Source of the DNA: Arthrobacter sp. PGP41
GTDB lineage: Bacteria > Actinomycetota > Actinomycetes > Actinomycetales > Micrococcaceae
Reading direction: 5' to 3'
NCBI RefSeq assembly: GCF_002953935.1
Contig: NZ_CP026514.1
Location: 3,844,001 to 3,908,000, forward strand
Length of the DNA stretch: 64,000 bases
In this document: positions 44,840 through 56,114 of the stretch, piece after piece
Layout: every line of letters begins with the position of its first letter
How positions within the stretch are numbered: position 1 is the stretch's first letter
Made by a program: the position numbers and the translations under genes
The notes under the pieces: generated by a model
What the model was told of the DNA's origin: nothing
Seen by the model: only the letters and a program-made list of their open reading frames with translations
The model's database searches: none

Positions 44840-46510
44840 GTGGCACGCGGCGATGGAAAACTTTCCCATGATCTTCTCCCTGGCGAAAAAGGCCCGCAGG
44901 ACGCTTGTGGCGTCTTCGGAGTCTGGGCACCAGGTGAAGAGGTAGCAAAACTTACCTATTACGGGCTGTATGCACTACAGCACCGCGGTCAGGAGTCGGC
45001 TGGTATTGCCACCAGCGACGGCAAGCGGATCAACGTCTACAAGGACATGGGACTCGTCTCCCAGGTCTTCGACGAGACCACGCTGAACACCCTGACCGGG
45101 CACCTGGCGGTGGGACACTGCCGCTACTCCACCACCGGCGCAAGCCACTGGGCCAACGCGCAGCCCACCCTCGGCGCCACCAGCACCGGCACCGTCGCCC
45201 TGGCACACAACGGCAACCTGACCAACACGGCCGAGCTGAACGCCATGATCCAGGAGCGCCACGGCGACCAGCTCACCGGCGAAATGAAGCAGGGCAACAC
45301 CTCGGACACCGCCCTGGTCACCGCCCTGCTGGAGGGCGAGCCGGGGAAGAGCCTCGAAGAGACGGCCATCGAGCTCCTGCCCAAGATCAAGGGCGGCTTC
45401 TGTTTCGTCTTCATGGACGAAGGCACGCTGTACGCCGCCAGGGACACCTACGGCATCCGCCCGCTGGTCCTGGGCCGGCTGGAACGCGGCTGGGTTGTGG
45501 CCTCCGAGCAGTCCGGCCTCGCCACCGTGGGCGCCAGCTTTATCCGCGAAATCGAGCCCGGTGAGTTCATCGCCATCGACGAGCAGGGCGTACGTTCCCA
45601 GCGCTTTGCAGAGGCGACGCCGGCCGGCTGCGTTTTCGAGTACGTCTACCTTGCGCGTCCGGACGCCGCCATTGCCGGCCGCTCCGTCTATGAGTCCCGC
45701 GTGGAGATGGGCCGCCAGCTGGCCCGCGAAAACACGCAGGTGGCGGACATCGTCATCCCGGTACCGGAGTCCGGCACGCCGGCGGCCGTGGGCTACGCCG
45801 AGGAATCCGGGATTCCCTTTGCACACGGCTTCGTCAAGAACTCCTACGTGGGCCGCACGTTCATCCAGCCCTCGCAGACCCTCCGCCAGCTGGGCATCCG
45901 GCTCAAGCTCAACGCCCTCGAGTCCGTGATCCGCGGCAAGCGCGTTGTGGTGGTGGACGATTCCATCGTCCGCGGGAACACCCAGCGGGCCATTGTCCGC
46001 ATGCTCCGCGAGGCCGGGGCCGCCGCCGTCCACGTCAAAATTTCCTCCCCGCCCGTGCAGTGGCCGTGCTTCTATGGCATCGACTTCGCCTCACGGGCCG
46101 AGCTGATTGCCAACGGCGCCACCATCGACGAGATCTCGCAGGCCATCGGGGCGGACTCGCTGGCCTACATCTCCGAGGACGGGATGATCGGCGCCACCCG
46201 GCAGCCGCGGGAGCGGCTCTGCACTGCCTGCTTCACCGGCAAGTACCCCATCGAGCTTCCGGGTGCGGACAAGCTGGGCAAGAACCTGCTGGAGCGGACG
46301 GACCTCGGCGGCCTCAAGCCCTCGCCGTCGGCCCTTCCGGGCGCAACAGCGGCCCTCTCCGTCGATTCCCAGGAAGATCCTGCGGAGAAGTCCGGCGCCA
46401 CCGGTTGCGATCCTGGACCGGACTCCGAGTTTGAAAACCTGCTGACCGACGCCGACCTCGTGCCGGACGCACACGCCGCCACCGGCGCTGACAAGAAAGA
46501 GTCCGTATGA
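44840..46510 (+). CDS. purF: Amidophosphoribosyltransferase
   Basis: 556 residues. A 22-residue propeptide precedes the Ntn nucleophile Cys23 (DACGVFG). Glutaminase motifs ALQHRGQESAGIA and GHCRYSTTGA follow, and the PRPP loop VVVVDDSIVRGNT. Cysteines in WPCFYGID and LCTACFTG suggest the Fe-S-bearing Bacillus type. About 60 extra residues at the C-terminus are acidic and low in complexity. Catalyses the first step of purine synthesis. GTG start at 44840; overlaps purM by 4 bases. Confidence 0.96.
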   Translation: MARGDGKLSHDLLPGEKGPQDACGVFGVWAPGEEVAKLTYYGLYALQHRGQESAGIATSDGKRINVYKDMGLVSQVFDETTLNTLTGHLAVGHCRYSTTGASHWANAQPTLGATSTGTVALAHNGNLTNTAELNAMIQERHGDQLTGEMKQGNTSDTALVTALLEGEPGKSLEETAIELLPKIKGGFCFVFMDEGTLYAARDTYGIRPLVLGRLERGWVVASEQSGLATVGASFIREIEPGEFIAIDEQGVRSQRFAEATPAGCVFEYVYLARPDAAIAGRSVYESRVEMGRQLARENTQVADIVIPVPESGTPAAVGYAEESGIPFAHGFVKNSYVGRTFIQPSQTLRQLGIRLKLNALESVIRGKRVVVVDDSIVRGNTQRAIVRMLREAGAAAVHVKISSPPVQWPCFYGIDFASRAELIANGATIDEISQAIGADSLAYISEDGMIGATRQPRERLCTACFTGKYPIELPGADKLGKNLLERTDLGGLKPSPSALPGATAALSVDSQEDPAEKSGATGCDPGPDSEFENLLTDADLVPDAHAATGADKKESV

Positions 46511-47667
46511 CTTCCGCTGCCCCCGCCCCTGGCAACACCCCCGGTAACGCCGCCGGCATCACCTACGCCTCAGCCGGCGTTGACGTTGAAGCCGGGGACC
46601 GCGCCGTCGAGCTGATGAAGGGGGCCGTCAAGGCCACCCACAACTCCTCGGTGATCGGCGGGGTGGGCGGGTTCGCCGGGCTCTACGACGTCTCCCGTCT
46701 CCTGACCTTCAAGAGGCCGCTGCTGGCCACGTCCACCGACGGCGTGGGCACCAAGGTTGCCATCGCCCAGGCCATGGACATCCACGACACCATCGGCTTC
46801 GACCTCGTCGGCATGGTGGTGGATGACATCGTCGTGGTTGGCGCTGAGCCGCTGTACATGACCGACTACATCGCCTGCGGCAAGGTGGTGCCGGAGCGCA
46901 TCGCCGATATTGTCCGCGGCATCGCAGCAGCATGCTCCGTGGCCGGAACGGCCCTGGTGGGCGGTGAAACCGCCGAACACCCCGGCCTGCTGGGCGAGCA
47001 CGAGTACGACGTCGCAGGCGCGGCCACCGGCGTGGTTGAAGCCGACCAGCTCCTGGGTCCGGACCGCGTGCGCGCCGGTGACGTGGTCATCGGCATGGCC
47101 TCCTCCGGCTTGCACTCCAACGGCTATTCCCTGGTCCGCCGCGTGATCAACCACGCCGGCTGGGCACTGGACCGCCAGGTCTCCGAACTGGGCCGCACCC
47201 TGGGCGAGGAACTTCTCGAGCCCACCCGCGTCTACGCTGCCGACTGCCTGGACCTGGCCCGCGCCTTCCCTGTCACGGGCTCGTCTGCCGTGCACGGCTT
47301 CAGCCACGTCACCGGCGGAGGCCTCGCCGCCAACCTGGCCCGCGTGCTCCCCCAGGGCCTCGTGGCCACCGTGGACCGCAACACCTGGGAGCTGCCTGCC
47401 ATCTTCAAGCTGGTGTCCGAACTGGGCAACGTGCCGCTGGCGGACCTGGAACGCACCCTGAACCTGGGTGTGGGCATGGTGGCCATCGTGTCCGCCGAAG
47501 CCGCGGACGCTGCAGTGGCCCGCCTCAACGACCGCGGCCTGCTGTCCTGGGTCATGGGCACCGTCACCGAGGATTCGGATGCAATCCTCAAGACCGGGCC
47601 GGACTACGTCCAGGGCGCCAAGGGCGTAAACGGCGGCGCGGTTCGCCTGGTCAACACCTACGCCTAA
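46507..47667 (+). CDS. purM: Phosphoribosylformylglycinamidine cyclo-ligase
   Basis: 386 residues. Typical parts: TYASAGVDVEAGDRAVELMK, VIGGVGGFAGLYD, LLATSTDGVGTKV, GETAEHPG, SSGLHSNGYSLVR and HVTGGGLAANLARVLP. ATP-dependent ring closure to AIR. ATG at 46507 overlaps purF. Its last 30 codons are repeated in decayed form at 48.5 kb. Confidence 0.96.
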   Translation: MTSAAPAPGNTPGNAAGITYASAGVDVEAGDRAVELMKGAVKATHNSSVIGGVGGFAGLYDVSRLLTFKRPLLATSTDGVGTKVAIAQAMDIHDTIGFDLVGMVVDDIVVVGAEPLYMTDYIACGKVVPERIADIVRGIAAACSVAGTALVGGETAEHPGLLGEHEYDVAGAATGVVEADQLLGPDRVRAGDVVIGMASSGLHSNGYSLVRRVINHAGWALDRQVSELGRTLGEELLEPTRVYAADCLDLARAFPVTGSSAVHGFSHVTGGGLAANLARVLPQGLVATVDRNTWELPAIFKLVSELGNVPLADLERTLNLGVGMVAIVSAEAADAAVARLNDRGLLSWVMGTVTEDSDAILKTGPDYVQGAKGVNGGAVRLVNTYA

Positions 47668-47674
47668 ATACTCC

Positions 47675-47734
47675 ATCGAGTGCTCCGTACCGGCCGCTTT
47701 GCCCCGTCAAAGCGGCAGATAAGGAGCACTCGAT
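47675..47734 (+). terminator. Two-tier stem-loop after purM
   Basis: Outer stem ATCGAGTGCTCC / GGAGCACTCGAT and inner stem GCCGCTTTG / CAAAGCGGC, followed by TTGCTTT. Starts 8 bases after the purM stop. A diverged copy follows the purM fragment at 48606. Confidence 0.85.
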
Positions 47735-47797
47735 TGCTTTAACCGGCGCCGGGGAATGCCCCCAAAACCGGTTATCTGAGATAAAACACTCAGTCCC

Positions 47798-47827
47798 TTG
47801 ACTGCTAAGCATGCTTACCTTTAGGCT
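47798..47827 (+). promoter_or_regulatory. Promoter with TAAGCATGCTTA operator, first copy
   Basis: TTGACT (47798), 18-bp spacer, TAGGCT (47822). The spacer contains the perfect palindrome TAAGCATGCTTA (47806-47817), placed where a bound repressor would block polymerase or a MerR-type activator would remodel the spacer. Confidence 0.6.
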
Positions 47828-48081
47828 TTTAAATGGAAGTGCAGCACAGAAGGTCAACGCGGGGTTTTCGAGAGCGTAATGCCCGCCCCGCCCGAGTCCG
47901 GCGGCAAGTGCCCGCTCGGTTGGACCGCCTTCCCCCGCCGATCCGGCGGATGCCAAGAAGCAACCATAAAGACGTCCGGTACCTGCGCCGTGCAGCAGCA
48001 CGGCATCAGGCAGTCAACATGCCCAATTGCGGGCGGACTGCCCACAGGGGCACCGGGGCAGATATCAAGGGAGCGAAAATT
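47828..48081 (+). other. Long 5' leader of the first secreted-protein gene
   Basis: About 250 transcribed but apparently untranslated bases between promoter and start codon, GC-rich with several possible hairpins (for example CGCCGATCCGGCG). A stretch near 47951 resembles one near 48885 in the second copy (CCAAGAAGCAACCA and CCAAGAATGCAACCA). No known riboswitch recognised. Confidence 0.45.
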
Positions 48082-48387
48082 ATGTCAGTTCTGAAGAAAA
48101 CCACCGCCGCAGCCGCTGGAAGCCTGTTCTTGCTGGGCGCCGTCGCCGGCCCTTCACACGCAGCGAACAACAATACGTTGAATGACGGCCTTGTAAATGT
48201 CACGGTCGGCGACATCACTGTCGAGGATGCCGTGGACGTGAATGTTGCAGCCAGTGTCGCAGCAACCCTCTGCGATGTCGCCGACATCGGATCGGTCGCA
48301 GTTCTTGGCGAAGCAGTAGACGCCACCGGCACCGAACAGACCGTCTGCGATACCGCCACCGGCCCGGTGCGCATCGTGAATAACTAG
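48082..48387 (+). CDS. Small secreted two-cysteine protein, copy 1
   Basis: 101 residues: a Sec signal peptide (MSVLKKTTAAAAGSLFLLGA, cleavage after SHA at about 27) and a 74-residue mature part of short Val-rich strands, LVNVTVGDITVEDAVDVNV, with two cysteines (in ATLCDVAD and QTVCDTAT) that should pair. Start ATG at 48082 behind AAGGGAG. Shares its signal peptide, strand pattern and cysteines with the gene at 49003. No family recognised; secreted beta-structure or surface protein is all that can be said. Confidence 0.8.
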   Translation: MSVLKKTTAAAAGSLFLLGAVAGPSHAANNNTLNDGLVNVTVGDITVEDAVDVNVAASVAATLCDVADIGSVAVLGEAVDATGTEQTVCDTATGPVRIVNN

Positions 48388-48460
48388 CAGTTCAGCAGGC
48401 TCCACGGGGGACATGCCACACAGCGCATGGCGCAGCGTCCCGCAATTCCAAGCCTTGCCC

Positions 48461-48489
48461 AAGGGCCCCAGCCACCGGCTGGGGCCCTT
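48461..48489 (+). terminator. Rho-independent-like terminator after copy 1
   Basis: Perfect 13-bp stem AAGGGCCCCAGCC / GGCTGGGGCCCTT with an ACC loop, then TCTG. Confidence 0.85.
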
Positions 48490-48507
48490 CTGTGCGCAAG
48501 CCAACCC

Positions 48508-48597
48508 CGGGGTCCACCCTCAAATCCGCCCCTGATACATGCCGGGCGCCAAGGCGTGGACGACGGCGCGGTTAGCCTGGTCAATACCTACGCCTGA
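48508..48597 (+). pseudogene. Duplicated 3' fragment of purM
   Basis: About 90 bases that align with the end of purM (47579-47667): GGCGCCAAG, GGCGCGGTT, GCCTGGTCAA and ACCTACGCCT occur in the same order and spacing. A missing base shifts the frame once; the tail then reads DDGAVSLVNTYA and a stop, against NGGAVRLVNTYA in purM. It has no start and is a relic of the tandem duplication. Confidence 0.85.
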
Positions 48598-48605
48598 CAA
48601 CTCCG

Positions 48606-48663
48606 TCGGGTGCTCCGTGCCGGCCCTGTTGATCCATCAAAGCGGGAGGTACGGAGCACCCGA
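48606..48663 (+). repeat. Second copy of the post-purM stem-loop
   Basis: TCGGGTGCTCCGT pairs with ACGGAGCACCCGA over 13 bases. The sequence around it (TGCTCCGTGCCGGCC, ATCAAAGCGG) parallels the stem-loop at 47675, with compensating changes that keep the outer stem paired. Confidence 0.8.
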
Positions 48664-48730
48664 TGCGCTTTAGGGCCAGCGGGACACGCTAGCCGTCCTG
48701 CAAGAAAGTGATTGGCGGCACTCTTTTCCC

Positions 48731-48760
48731 TTGACTACTAAGCATACTTAGCATTAGGGT
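48731..48760 (+). promoter_or_regulatory. Promoter with TAAGCATACTTA operator, second copy
   Basis: TTGACT (48731), 18-bp spacer, TAGGGT (48755). TAAGCATACTTA (48739-48750) differs by one base from the palindrome in copy 1 and has the same phasing. Confidence 0.6.
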
Positions 48761-49002
48761 CGAAGCATGGAAGGCAGCCAGGAAATGCTGGGGGACACTT
48801 CTTCCGGGCTCAGTGCTTGAGCCCAGAGCCTGACTCGGAGTTACCCTCAGGCGGACTGACTTTCACCGCACATTTGCGGAACCAAGAATGCAACCACAGA
48901 GACGCTTGTTCCCTGCGCGATACAGCGCGGCCTAATTCAACCCACGAGTCGCATTACGGGTTGCATGAGGCCGGGACCAGGCTCGAATTAAGGGAGCGAA
49001 AA
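48761..49002 (+). other. Long 5' leader of the second secreted-protein gene
   Basis: About 240 bases with no convincing gene, less GC-rich than the first leader and only partly similar to it. It ends in AAGGGAGCGAAAA, the same ribosome site as copy 1. Confidence 0.45.
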
Positions 49003-49302
49003 ATGTCAGTACTGAAGAAAGTTACCGCAGCAGCAGCAGGATCACTGCTTATGGTCGGAGCAATGTCCATGCCCGCACAGGCGGCATCGCCGATTCAGGT
49101 CCAGGACGGCCTGGTGAACGTTGCTGTGGGCGATGTAAACGTCTTGAACAACGTCGACATAGGCGTCGCCGCTCAGGTCGCCGCTGAGATCTGCGGGGTC
49201 AAAGTAGGCCCAGTTGCAGTTCTCGGCAAGGCAGTCGATCGTTCCGGCGAGACGCGGACCGTTTGCGAATCCTCTCAGGGTCCCGTCACCATATCCAACT
49301 AG
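49003..49302 (+). CDS. Small secreted two-cysteine protein, copy 2
   Basis: 99 residues. Signal peptide MSVLKKVTAAAAGSLLMVGA with cleavage after AQA (about 27). The mature part has DGLVNVAVGDVNVLNNVDIG, then AAEICGVKVGPVAVLGKAVD and RTVCESSQGPVTI, so both cysteines of copy 1 are kept in register. Start ATG at 49003. The signal peptide and the first Val-rich segment are the most alike. Secreted; function unknown. Confidence 0.8.
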   Translation: MSVLKKVTAAAAGSLLMVGAMSMPAQAASPIQVQDGLVNVAVGDVNVLNNVDIGVAAQVAAEICGVKVGPVAVLGKAVDRSGETRTVCESSQGPVTISN

Positions 49303-49311
49303 CTCGTCAAG

Positions 49312-49338
49312 AAATGCGCTCCCGCTGGGGGCGCATTT
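49312..49338 (+). terminator. Terminator after copy 2
   Basis: AAATGCGC / GCGCATTT stem extended by CCC/GGG around GCT, followed by CTTTGCTTT; 9 bases after the stop. Confidence 0.85.
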
Positions 49339-49433
49339 CTTTGCTTTAACGCGGACAAACTACACTAGTGCGAATGATTCTTGACTGAATGTGTCTCTAC
49401 CATTGGTGACCCTGCCAAAGAATTGACATTCCC

Positions 49434-50290
49434 ATGCCTGCGTCAGCCCTGTCCGTGACAAACCTTTCACTCTCCATCGGCGGGCGGCGATTAGTGCATC
49501 CGGCGACCCTTTTTCCGTGGAGGACAGCGGGAAGATCTCCTATACCGGACAGCTGCAGCGCGTCTGCATTGCCCTTGCCCTAGCCTGCGGCGCCTCCGTG
49601 TTGGTGGCTGGCGAACCCGCCACCGCCCTTGACGCCGTCACCCAACTGAAAGTACTGGCAACCCTTCGCACCTGGGCGGCCGAGGGCCGCAGCCTGCTCT
49701 TGATTACCTACGACCCCACTGCAGCGGCTGCGCTGTGCACGCGCGCCATCGTGATGGAAGCGGCCGGATCGTGGAGCAGGCATCCATGGCTGAGTTGCTC
49801 CAAGACCCGCAACACCCCTACACGCCCCGCCTGGTAACGGCGGGCTCAGCATGATGGGGCCGCTCCCTGCCAACAACATCTCCTTCGCCTACCCCAGGCC
49901 CGGTTTCCGCCAGAAGAGGCCGGCAGGGGCACTCCACAACATCAGGCTGCAGCTTTCACCGGGCACCAGCACGGCCCTGGTGGGGAGCTCCAGCTCCGGG
50001 AAGTCCACCCTGGTGCGGATCCTGCCTGCCCTGGCAAAGCCCGACGCCGGCGGTCACCCTCGGTAGCCGCGCGGTAAGGCCCGGACCTGTCCGGTCCCTG
50101 CGCTGGCACCGGCAGGCGGTGCAGTACATTCCGCAGAACCCGGCCGGAAGCCTCAACCCCGGATGTCTGTTACGCAGCTCCTGGAAGAGCCGCTGCGGCA
50201 GCTAAGGGGCGCCGACGCCAGCGCCCGGAACCGCACTCGCGCTCGCCGCTCTCGGTTCCTGGGGCCGGGCCCGCAGCAGCCCTCGCCGGG
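49434..50290 (+). pseudogene. Remains of a two-domain oligopeptide ABC-transporter ATPase
   Basis: Pieces in different frames: ALSVTNLSLSIGGRRLVH at the ATG 49434 (start of domain 1, Walker A lost); from 49545 GQLQRVCIALALACGASVLVAGEPATALD (signature and Walker B, its Asp now Gly); from 49864 LPANNISFAYPRPGF and a Walker A ALVGSSSSGKSTLVRILPAL (domain 2); then, after a frameshift near 50052, QAVQYIPQNPAGSLNP and, after another near 50162, MSVTQLLEEPLRQLRG. Domain 2 lacks a signature motif and Walker B. The order matches fused Dpp/Opp/Ddp-type ATPases. Clearly inactive. Confidence 0.8.
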
Positions 50291-50609
50291 TGTGGACTCA
50301 TCCTGGCTGAGGGCATGGGCCATGTTGAGCGCACCTCGCGGGGAGTCCTGGCACCCGCCTCCGCACTGGTCCTGGCGTCCGTAGGGGCCGTGGGACTGGC
50401 TGGCGCGGGGCAACAGAAAGCCCGCCGCCCGCACCGTTGAGGTGCGGGCAGCGGGCCCAATAACTGAAGTCGGCATCTTGGAACCCACCAGGATCCAAGG
50501 GCCGAAAAAGAAGCGCCGCACCGGTCCCGGGACCAGGATCCATCGCTGGATCCGTTAGTGCTGCGGCGTCACAGGGCTGCCCGGTAACGGCAACAGCACC
50601 TTGCGACAA
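50291..50609. other. Region without a supported gene
   Basis: 319 bases between the ABC relic and DUF3073. It holds one strong hairpin (50420) and otherwise nothing recognisable; it may be the decayed end of the ABC gene. Confidence 0.5.
50420..50456. terminator. Orphan GC-rich hairpin
   Basis: 16-bp stem GCCCGCCGCCCGCACC / GGTGCGGGCAGCGGGC with one mismatch and a GTTGA loop. Probably the old terminator of the decayed ABC gene or the terminator of DUF3073 from the other side. Confidence 0.7.
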
Positions 50610-50843
50610 CTAGCCGATCCGACGGGTGTCTACCTCGTCGTCGTCTTCTTCCAAATCATCCGCGTACTTATCCACATATGCCGAATAGTCCGGCTCAACC
50701 GGCTCATTCGCGTAATGGCTCGTGGCACGACTGCTTGGACCCGTCAGCTCACGCTGAAGTGCCGAGTAGTCAGTGTTCGGGGAGTAGTACTTGATATCCC
50801 GAGCCTGCTTGGTAGCTTTTGCCTTTTGACGGCCGCGCCCCAT
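50610..50843 (-). CDS. DUF3073 family protein
   Basis: 77 residues beginning MGRGRQKAKATKQARDIKYY, the DUF3073 signature; an acidic C-terminus (ADDLEEDDDEVDTRRIG). Actinobacterial, cytosolic, function unknown; the basic start suggests nucleic-acid contact. ATG at 50843 with AAGGGGG. Confidence 0.93.
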   Translation of the reverse strand: MGRGRQKAKATKQARDIKYYSPNTDYSALQRELTGPSSRATSHYANEPVEPDYSAYVDKYADDLEEDDDEVDTRRIG

Positions 50844-51117
50844 GGCGTGACCCCCTTTTGTACTTGGACCGGAGGTGGTCACCTTGGCTATCGGTGAGGC
50901 CCCGGAATGTTTGGTCAATTTGTCGTACACCTAGATTACATGCTTTCGACTGCCCCCGCTCGCCACGGACGGCCCCCGAAGGTGGTTTGGGTTACCATTC
51001 ACGGCCCCGATCCGCAGGTTTACGGCTTTTTTCTTCGGTAGAGTCACTTGGACAACTGCTGATACAGGCCGCAGACCGGCTGCCCGCCGCGGATAGAACG
51101 CAGGAGGATCCATACCC

Positions 51118-51783
51118 GTGAACCACCAGGACGTCCCGCCGAAACCCTCCTCGCCCCCCACCGCCGGGCTGCCGCGCGTGCCCGCCCCTGCTGCCCGGCC
51201 GGTCCTGCACCCGCATATGGAACCGCAGGACGGTGCGGCGCCGAGATCCGGGCGGGTGAAGCGGCCGACCCTGTGGATAGCGTTCTTTGTGGCAGTCCTG
51301 CTGGCCGTTATCGGCTCGCTGGCGTGGCTCGCCCTGTGGCTGAACTCCAACCCGGACAGCAGCACTTCACGGGGCCAGGTTCCGGGGGTGGTGGAAACCA
51401 CGGTCACGCCACCCGCAACGCCGCTGCCACTGCCACGCGAGGGGGTCCAGCCCGCCGACTATGCGCTGGGCGACTGCTTCAAGGACTTCGACCCCGAGTC
51501 ACTGTCCTCCACCGTGGTGCCGTGCGATACCGGGCACTCCGCCCAACTCGTGGCGTTGTTCCGCTACCCGGAGGGCGGATCCTATCCCGGCGCCGAGGCA
51601 CTGAAGGCGAAGGCCCTGGAAGCGTGCCAGGCAGCAAGGCTGGGCCCGGCCGCCAACGACTACGACCTGAACTTCGAGCGCAGCTTCCCCAGCACCACCA
51701 GCTGGGAATCCGGCGACCGCAGGGTGGACTGCTATGTAGTTGCCCCCGGCGGCAACGTGATCAATGCAAGCGTGCTGCCCTAG
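51118..51783 (+). CDS. Septum-formation-family membrane protein
   Basis: 221 residues: a Pro-rich cytosolic N-terminus (1-50), one membrane helix (about 53-75) and an extracellular domain with YALGDCFKDFD, VPCDTGHSAQLVALF, LEACQAARLG and DRRVDCYVV, four cysteines in the arrangement of the septum-formation (PF13845-like) family. GTG at 51118 after AGGAGG. Role in division is suggested only by the family name. Confidence 0.8.
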   Translation: MNHQDVPPKPSSPPTAGLPRVPAPAARPVLHPHMEPQDGAAPRSGRVKRPTLWIAFFVAVLLAVIGSLAWLALWLNSNPDSSTSRGQVPGVVETTVTPPATPLPLPREGVQPADYALGDCFKDFDPESLSSTVVPCDTGHSAQLVALFRYPEGGSYPGAEALKAKALEACQAARLGPAANDYDLNFERSFPSTTSWESGDRRVDCYVVAPGGNVINASVLP

Positions 51784-51830
51784 CAGCCAGGCCGCCCGGG
51801 CAGCACGCCTGGCATCCATAGCCCCTGGCT

Positions 51831-54476
<2,646 letters not shown>

Positions 54477-54507
54477 AGAGAGCTCCTTCCGGGGGCAGTT
54501 TTCCTAA

Positions 54508-54528
54508 GTTGAGTGTACTACGCTCAAC
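54508..54528. promoter_or_regulatory. HAIR operator (HspR site) of clpB
   Basis: GTTGAGT-N7-GCTCAAC, close to the HspR consensus CTTGAGT-N7-ACTCAAG with the same seven-base spacing. It overlaps the likely clpB promoter. Confidence 0.85.
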
Positions 54529-54711
54529 TTTCATTTGGGGATTCTTTCCGGGACTGTTTGCCTACAGCGAAACAGCTCACCGACGGCGGCGTAAGGGGCA
54601 ATGGGCCCTATCTGCGTCCATCCCTGCTGTTCACATCCGCCGCCGCGCACTCTACTATCGGCCTGTGGCCTGGGGCAGCGTGCCGCCGGCGCAATCAAGA
54701 GGGGACAATCC

Positions 54712-55047
54712 GTGAAAAAGTTCGTGGTTCTTTACGTCGCACAGCAGTCAGCCCAGGCCCAGATGGCGGAAAGCTCGCCGGAAGCCGCGCAGGAGGGCAT
54801 GAAAGCCTGGATGGAATGGGCCGGGCGCGCCGGTGACGGCATCGTGGACATGGGGAGTCCGCTGGGTGCCGGAACGGAAATCACCGCTGCAGGGGCCTCT
54901 GAAGCCCCTGCAGGGGTGGCAGGTTACGGGATCATCCAGGCCGATGATCTTGCCGGTGCACAGGCGCTGCTGGACGGCCACCCCCACCTGATGATGCCCG
55001 GGGCCAGCATCCAGGTCTACGAAACTTTGGACCTGCCCGGCATGTAG
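54712..55047 (+). CDS. YciI/DGPF-like small protein
   Basis: 111 residues from the GTG at 54712 with AGAGGGGA before it. KKFVVLYVAQQS, then MKAWMEWAGRAGDGIVDMGSP and GYGIIQADDLAGAQALLDGHPH follow the ferredoxin-like YCII pattern. Cytosolic, function unknown. Confidence 0.75.
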   Translation: MKKFVVLYVAQQSAQAQMAESSPEAAQEGMKAWMEWAGRAGDGIVDMGSPLGAGTEITAAGASEAPAGVAGYGIIQADDLAGAQALLDGHPHLMMPGASIQVYETLDLPGM

Positions 55048-55064
55048 GGCGGGGCACGGTCCTC

Positions 55065-56114
55065 CTATAACGGGTAGACCGACACCGCTGTCGCCTTCAC
55101 CACGAAGTGCACCGCCAACCCGGGAACCAGGCCGAGGTCCGCCGAAGCCGCAGGAGTGATGTCCGCCGCCAGGCTTCCTGCCCTGACGCGGACGAAGTCG
55201 CCATGCGGTTCAAGATCGGTGATGGCCGCCCCGAAGGAATTACGCGGGCTTCCGTGGGCATCGGTGAGGAAGACGGAAACGGACGACGGCGGGAACACGG
55301 CCACCGCCGCCCGTCCCGGGGGAATAGGGTCCTCGCTGTGTCCGGCTATGTGCTGGCCCCGGCTGGTCAGGATGCCGTCCCCGGCGAGCGTCCCGGGAAC
55401 GAAATTGAGCCCTGCCAGCCCGGCCGCGAAGGCGCTGCGGGGCCGTTGCAGCACCTGCCGCGTGGGGCCCTCCTCTGTGATGCCCCCGTTTTCAAGGATC
55501 ACCACCCGGTCCGCCAGCATCAGCGCGTCCAGGACATCGTGGGTGATGATGATGGCCGGCCGGTCTGCGAGGACGTGTTTGAGCAGCCGCCGGAGCAGCG
55601 GGGCCGAGTGGATGTCCAGCGCGGCCATCGGTTCATCGAGGAGGAGGAGGCCTGGATCCGCGGCGAGCGCCCGGGCCACGGCAACGCGCTGGGCCTGCCC
55701 GCCCGAAAGCTCCCCGGGACGGTGTGCTGCAAGGCCTTCAGCTTCCACCTGTGCCAGCCACTGCAACGCCCTGGCCCTGGCCAGCAGCTTGGACGCGCCC
55801 GCGCTGCGTGGGCCGAAGGCCACGTTGTCCGCGGCGTTGAGATGCGGGAAAAGCAGCGGTTCCTGCGCAAGCAGGGCCGTCCCCCGGCGGTGGGGCGGGG
55901 TCCACTGGTTCCGCCCGCCGCCCACATCGAACAGGGTCCGGCCGTTCAGCTCGGCCCGTCCGCTGTCCGGCCGCAGCAGCCCCGCAATGACGGAGAACAG
56001 CGTCGACTTGCCGGCGCCGTTGGGTCCCATCACTGCAACGGTTTCAGCGGGCCCCACGGAGAAGGCGACGTCGAAACCGCGCTCCGCCACGGCTGCCTGG
56101 AACGAGAAAGTCAC
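55065..56114 (-). CDS. modC: Molybdate ABC transporter ATP-binding protein
   Basis: 349 residues. Walker [10 protein letters not shown] (30-38), Q-loop [10 protein letters not shown], signature [16 protein letters not shown], Walker [13 protein letters not shown] and H-loop ITHD; a C-terminal TOBE/Mop domain (about 285-349) binds molybdate. GTG start at 56114 overlaps modB by four bases. Confidence 0.93.
   Translation of the reverse strand: MTFSFQAAVAERGFDVAFSVGPAETVAVMGPNGAGKSTLFSVIAGLLRPDSGRAELNGRTLFDVGGGRNQWTPPHRRGTALLAQEPLLFPHLNAADNVAFGPRSAGASKLLARARALQWLAQVEAEGLAAHRPGELSGGQAQRVAVARALAADPGLLLLDEPMAALDIHSAPLLRRLLKHVLADRPAIIITHDVLDALMLADRVVILENGGITEEGPTRQVLQRPRSAFAAGLAGLNFVPGTLAGDGILTSRGQHIAGHSEDPIPPGRAAVAVFPPSSVSVFLTDAHGSPRNSFGAAITDLEPHGDFVRVRAGSLAADITPAASADLGLVPGLAVHFVVKATAVSVYPL

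Noticed and set aside
47828..48081. Leader considered as a cyclic-di-AMP (ydaO-type) riboswitch
   Set aside because: It precedes a secreted protein as such riboswitches often do in actinobacteria, but the conserved core is not visible and the second copy does not keep the sequence.
50163..50384. Small open frame after the ABC relic as a new gene
   Set aside because: Its first residues (SVTQLLEEPLRQLRG) continue the ABC ATPase in another frame, so it is part of the pseudogene.
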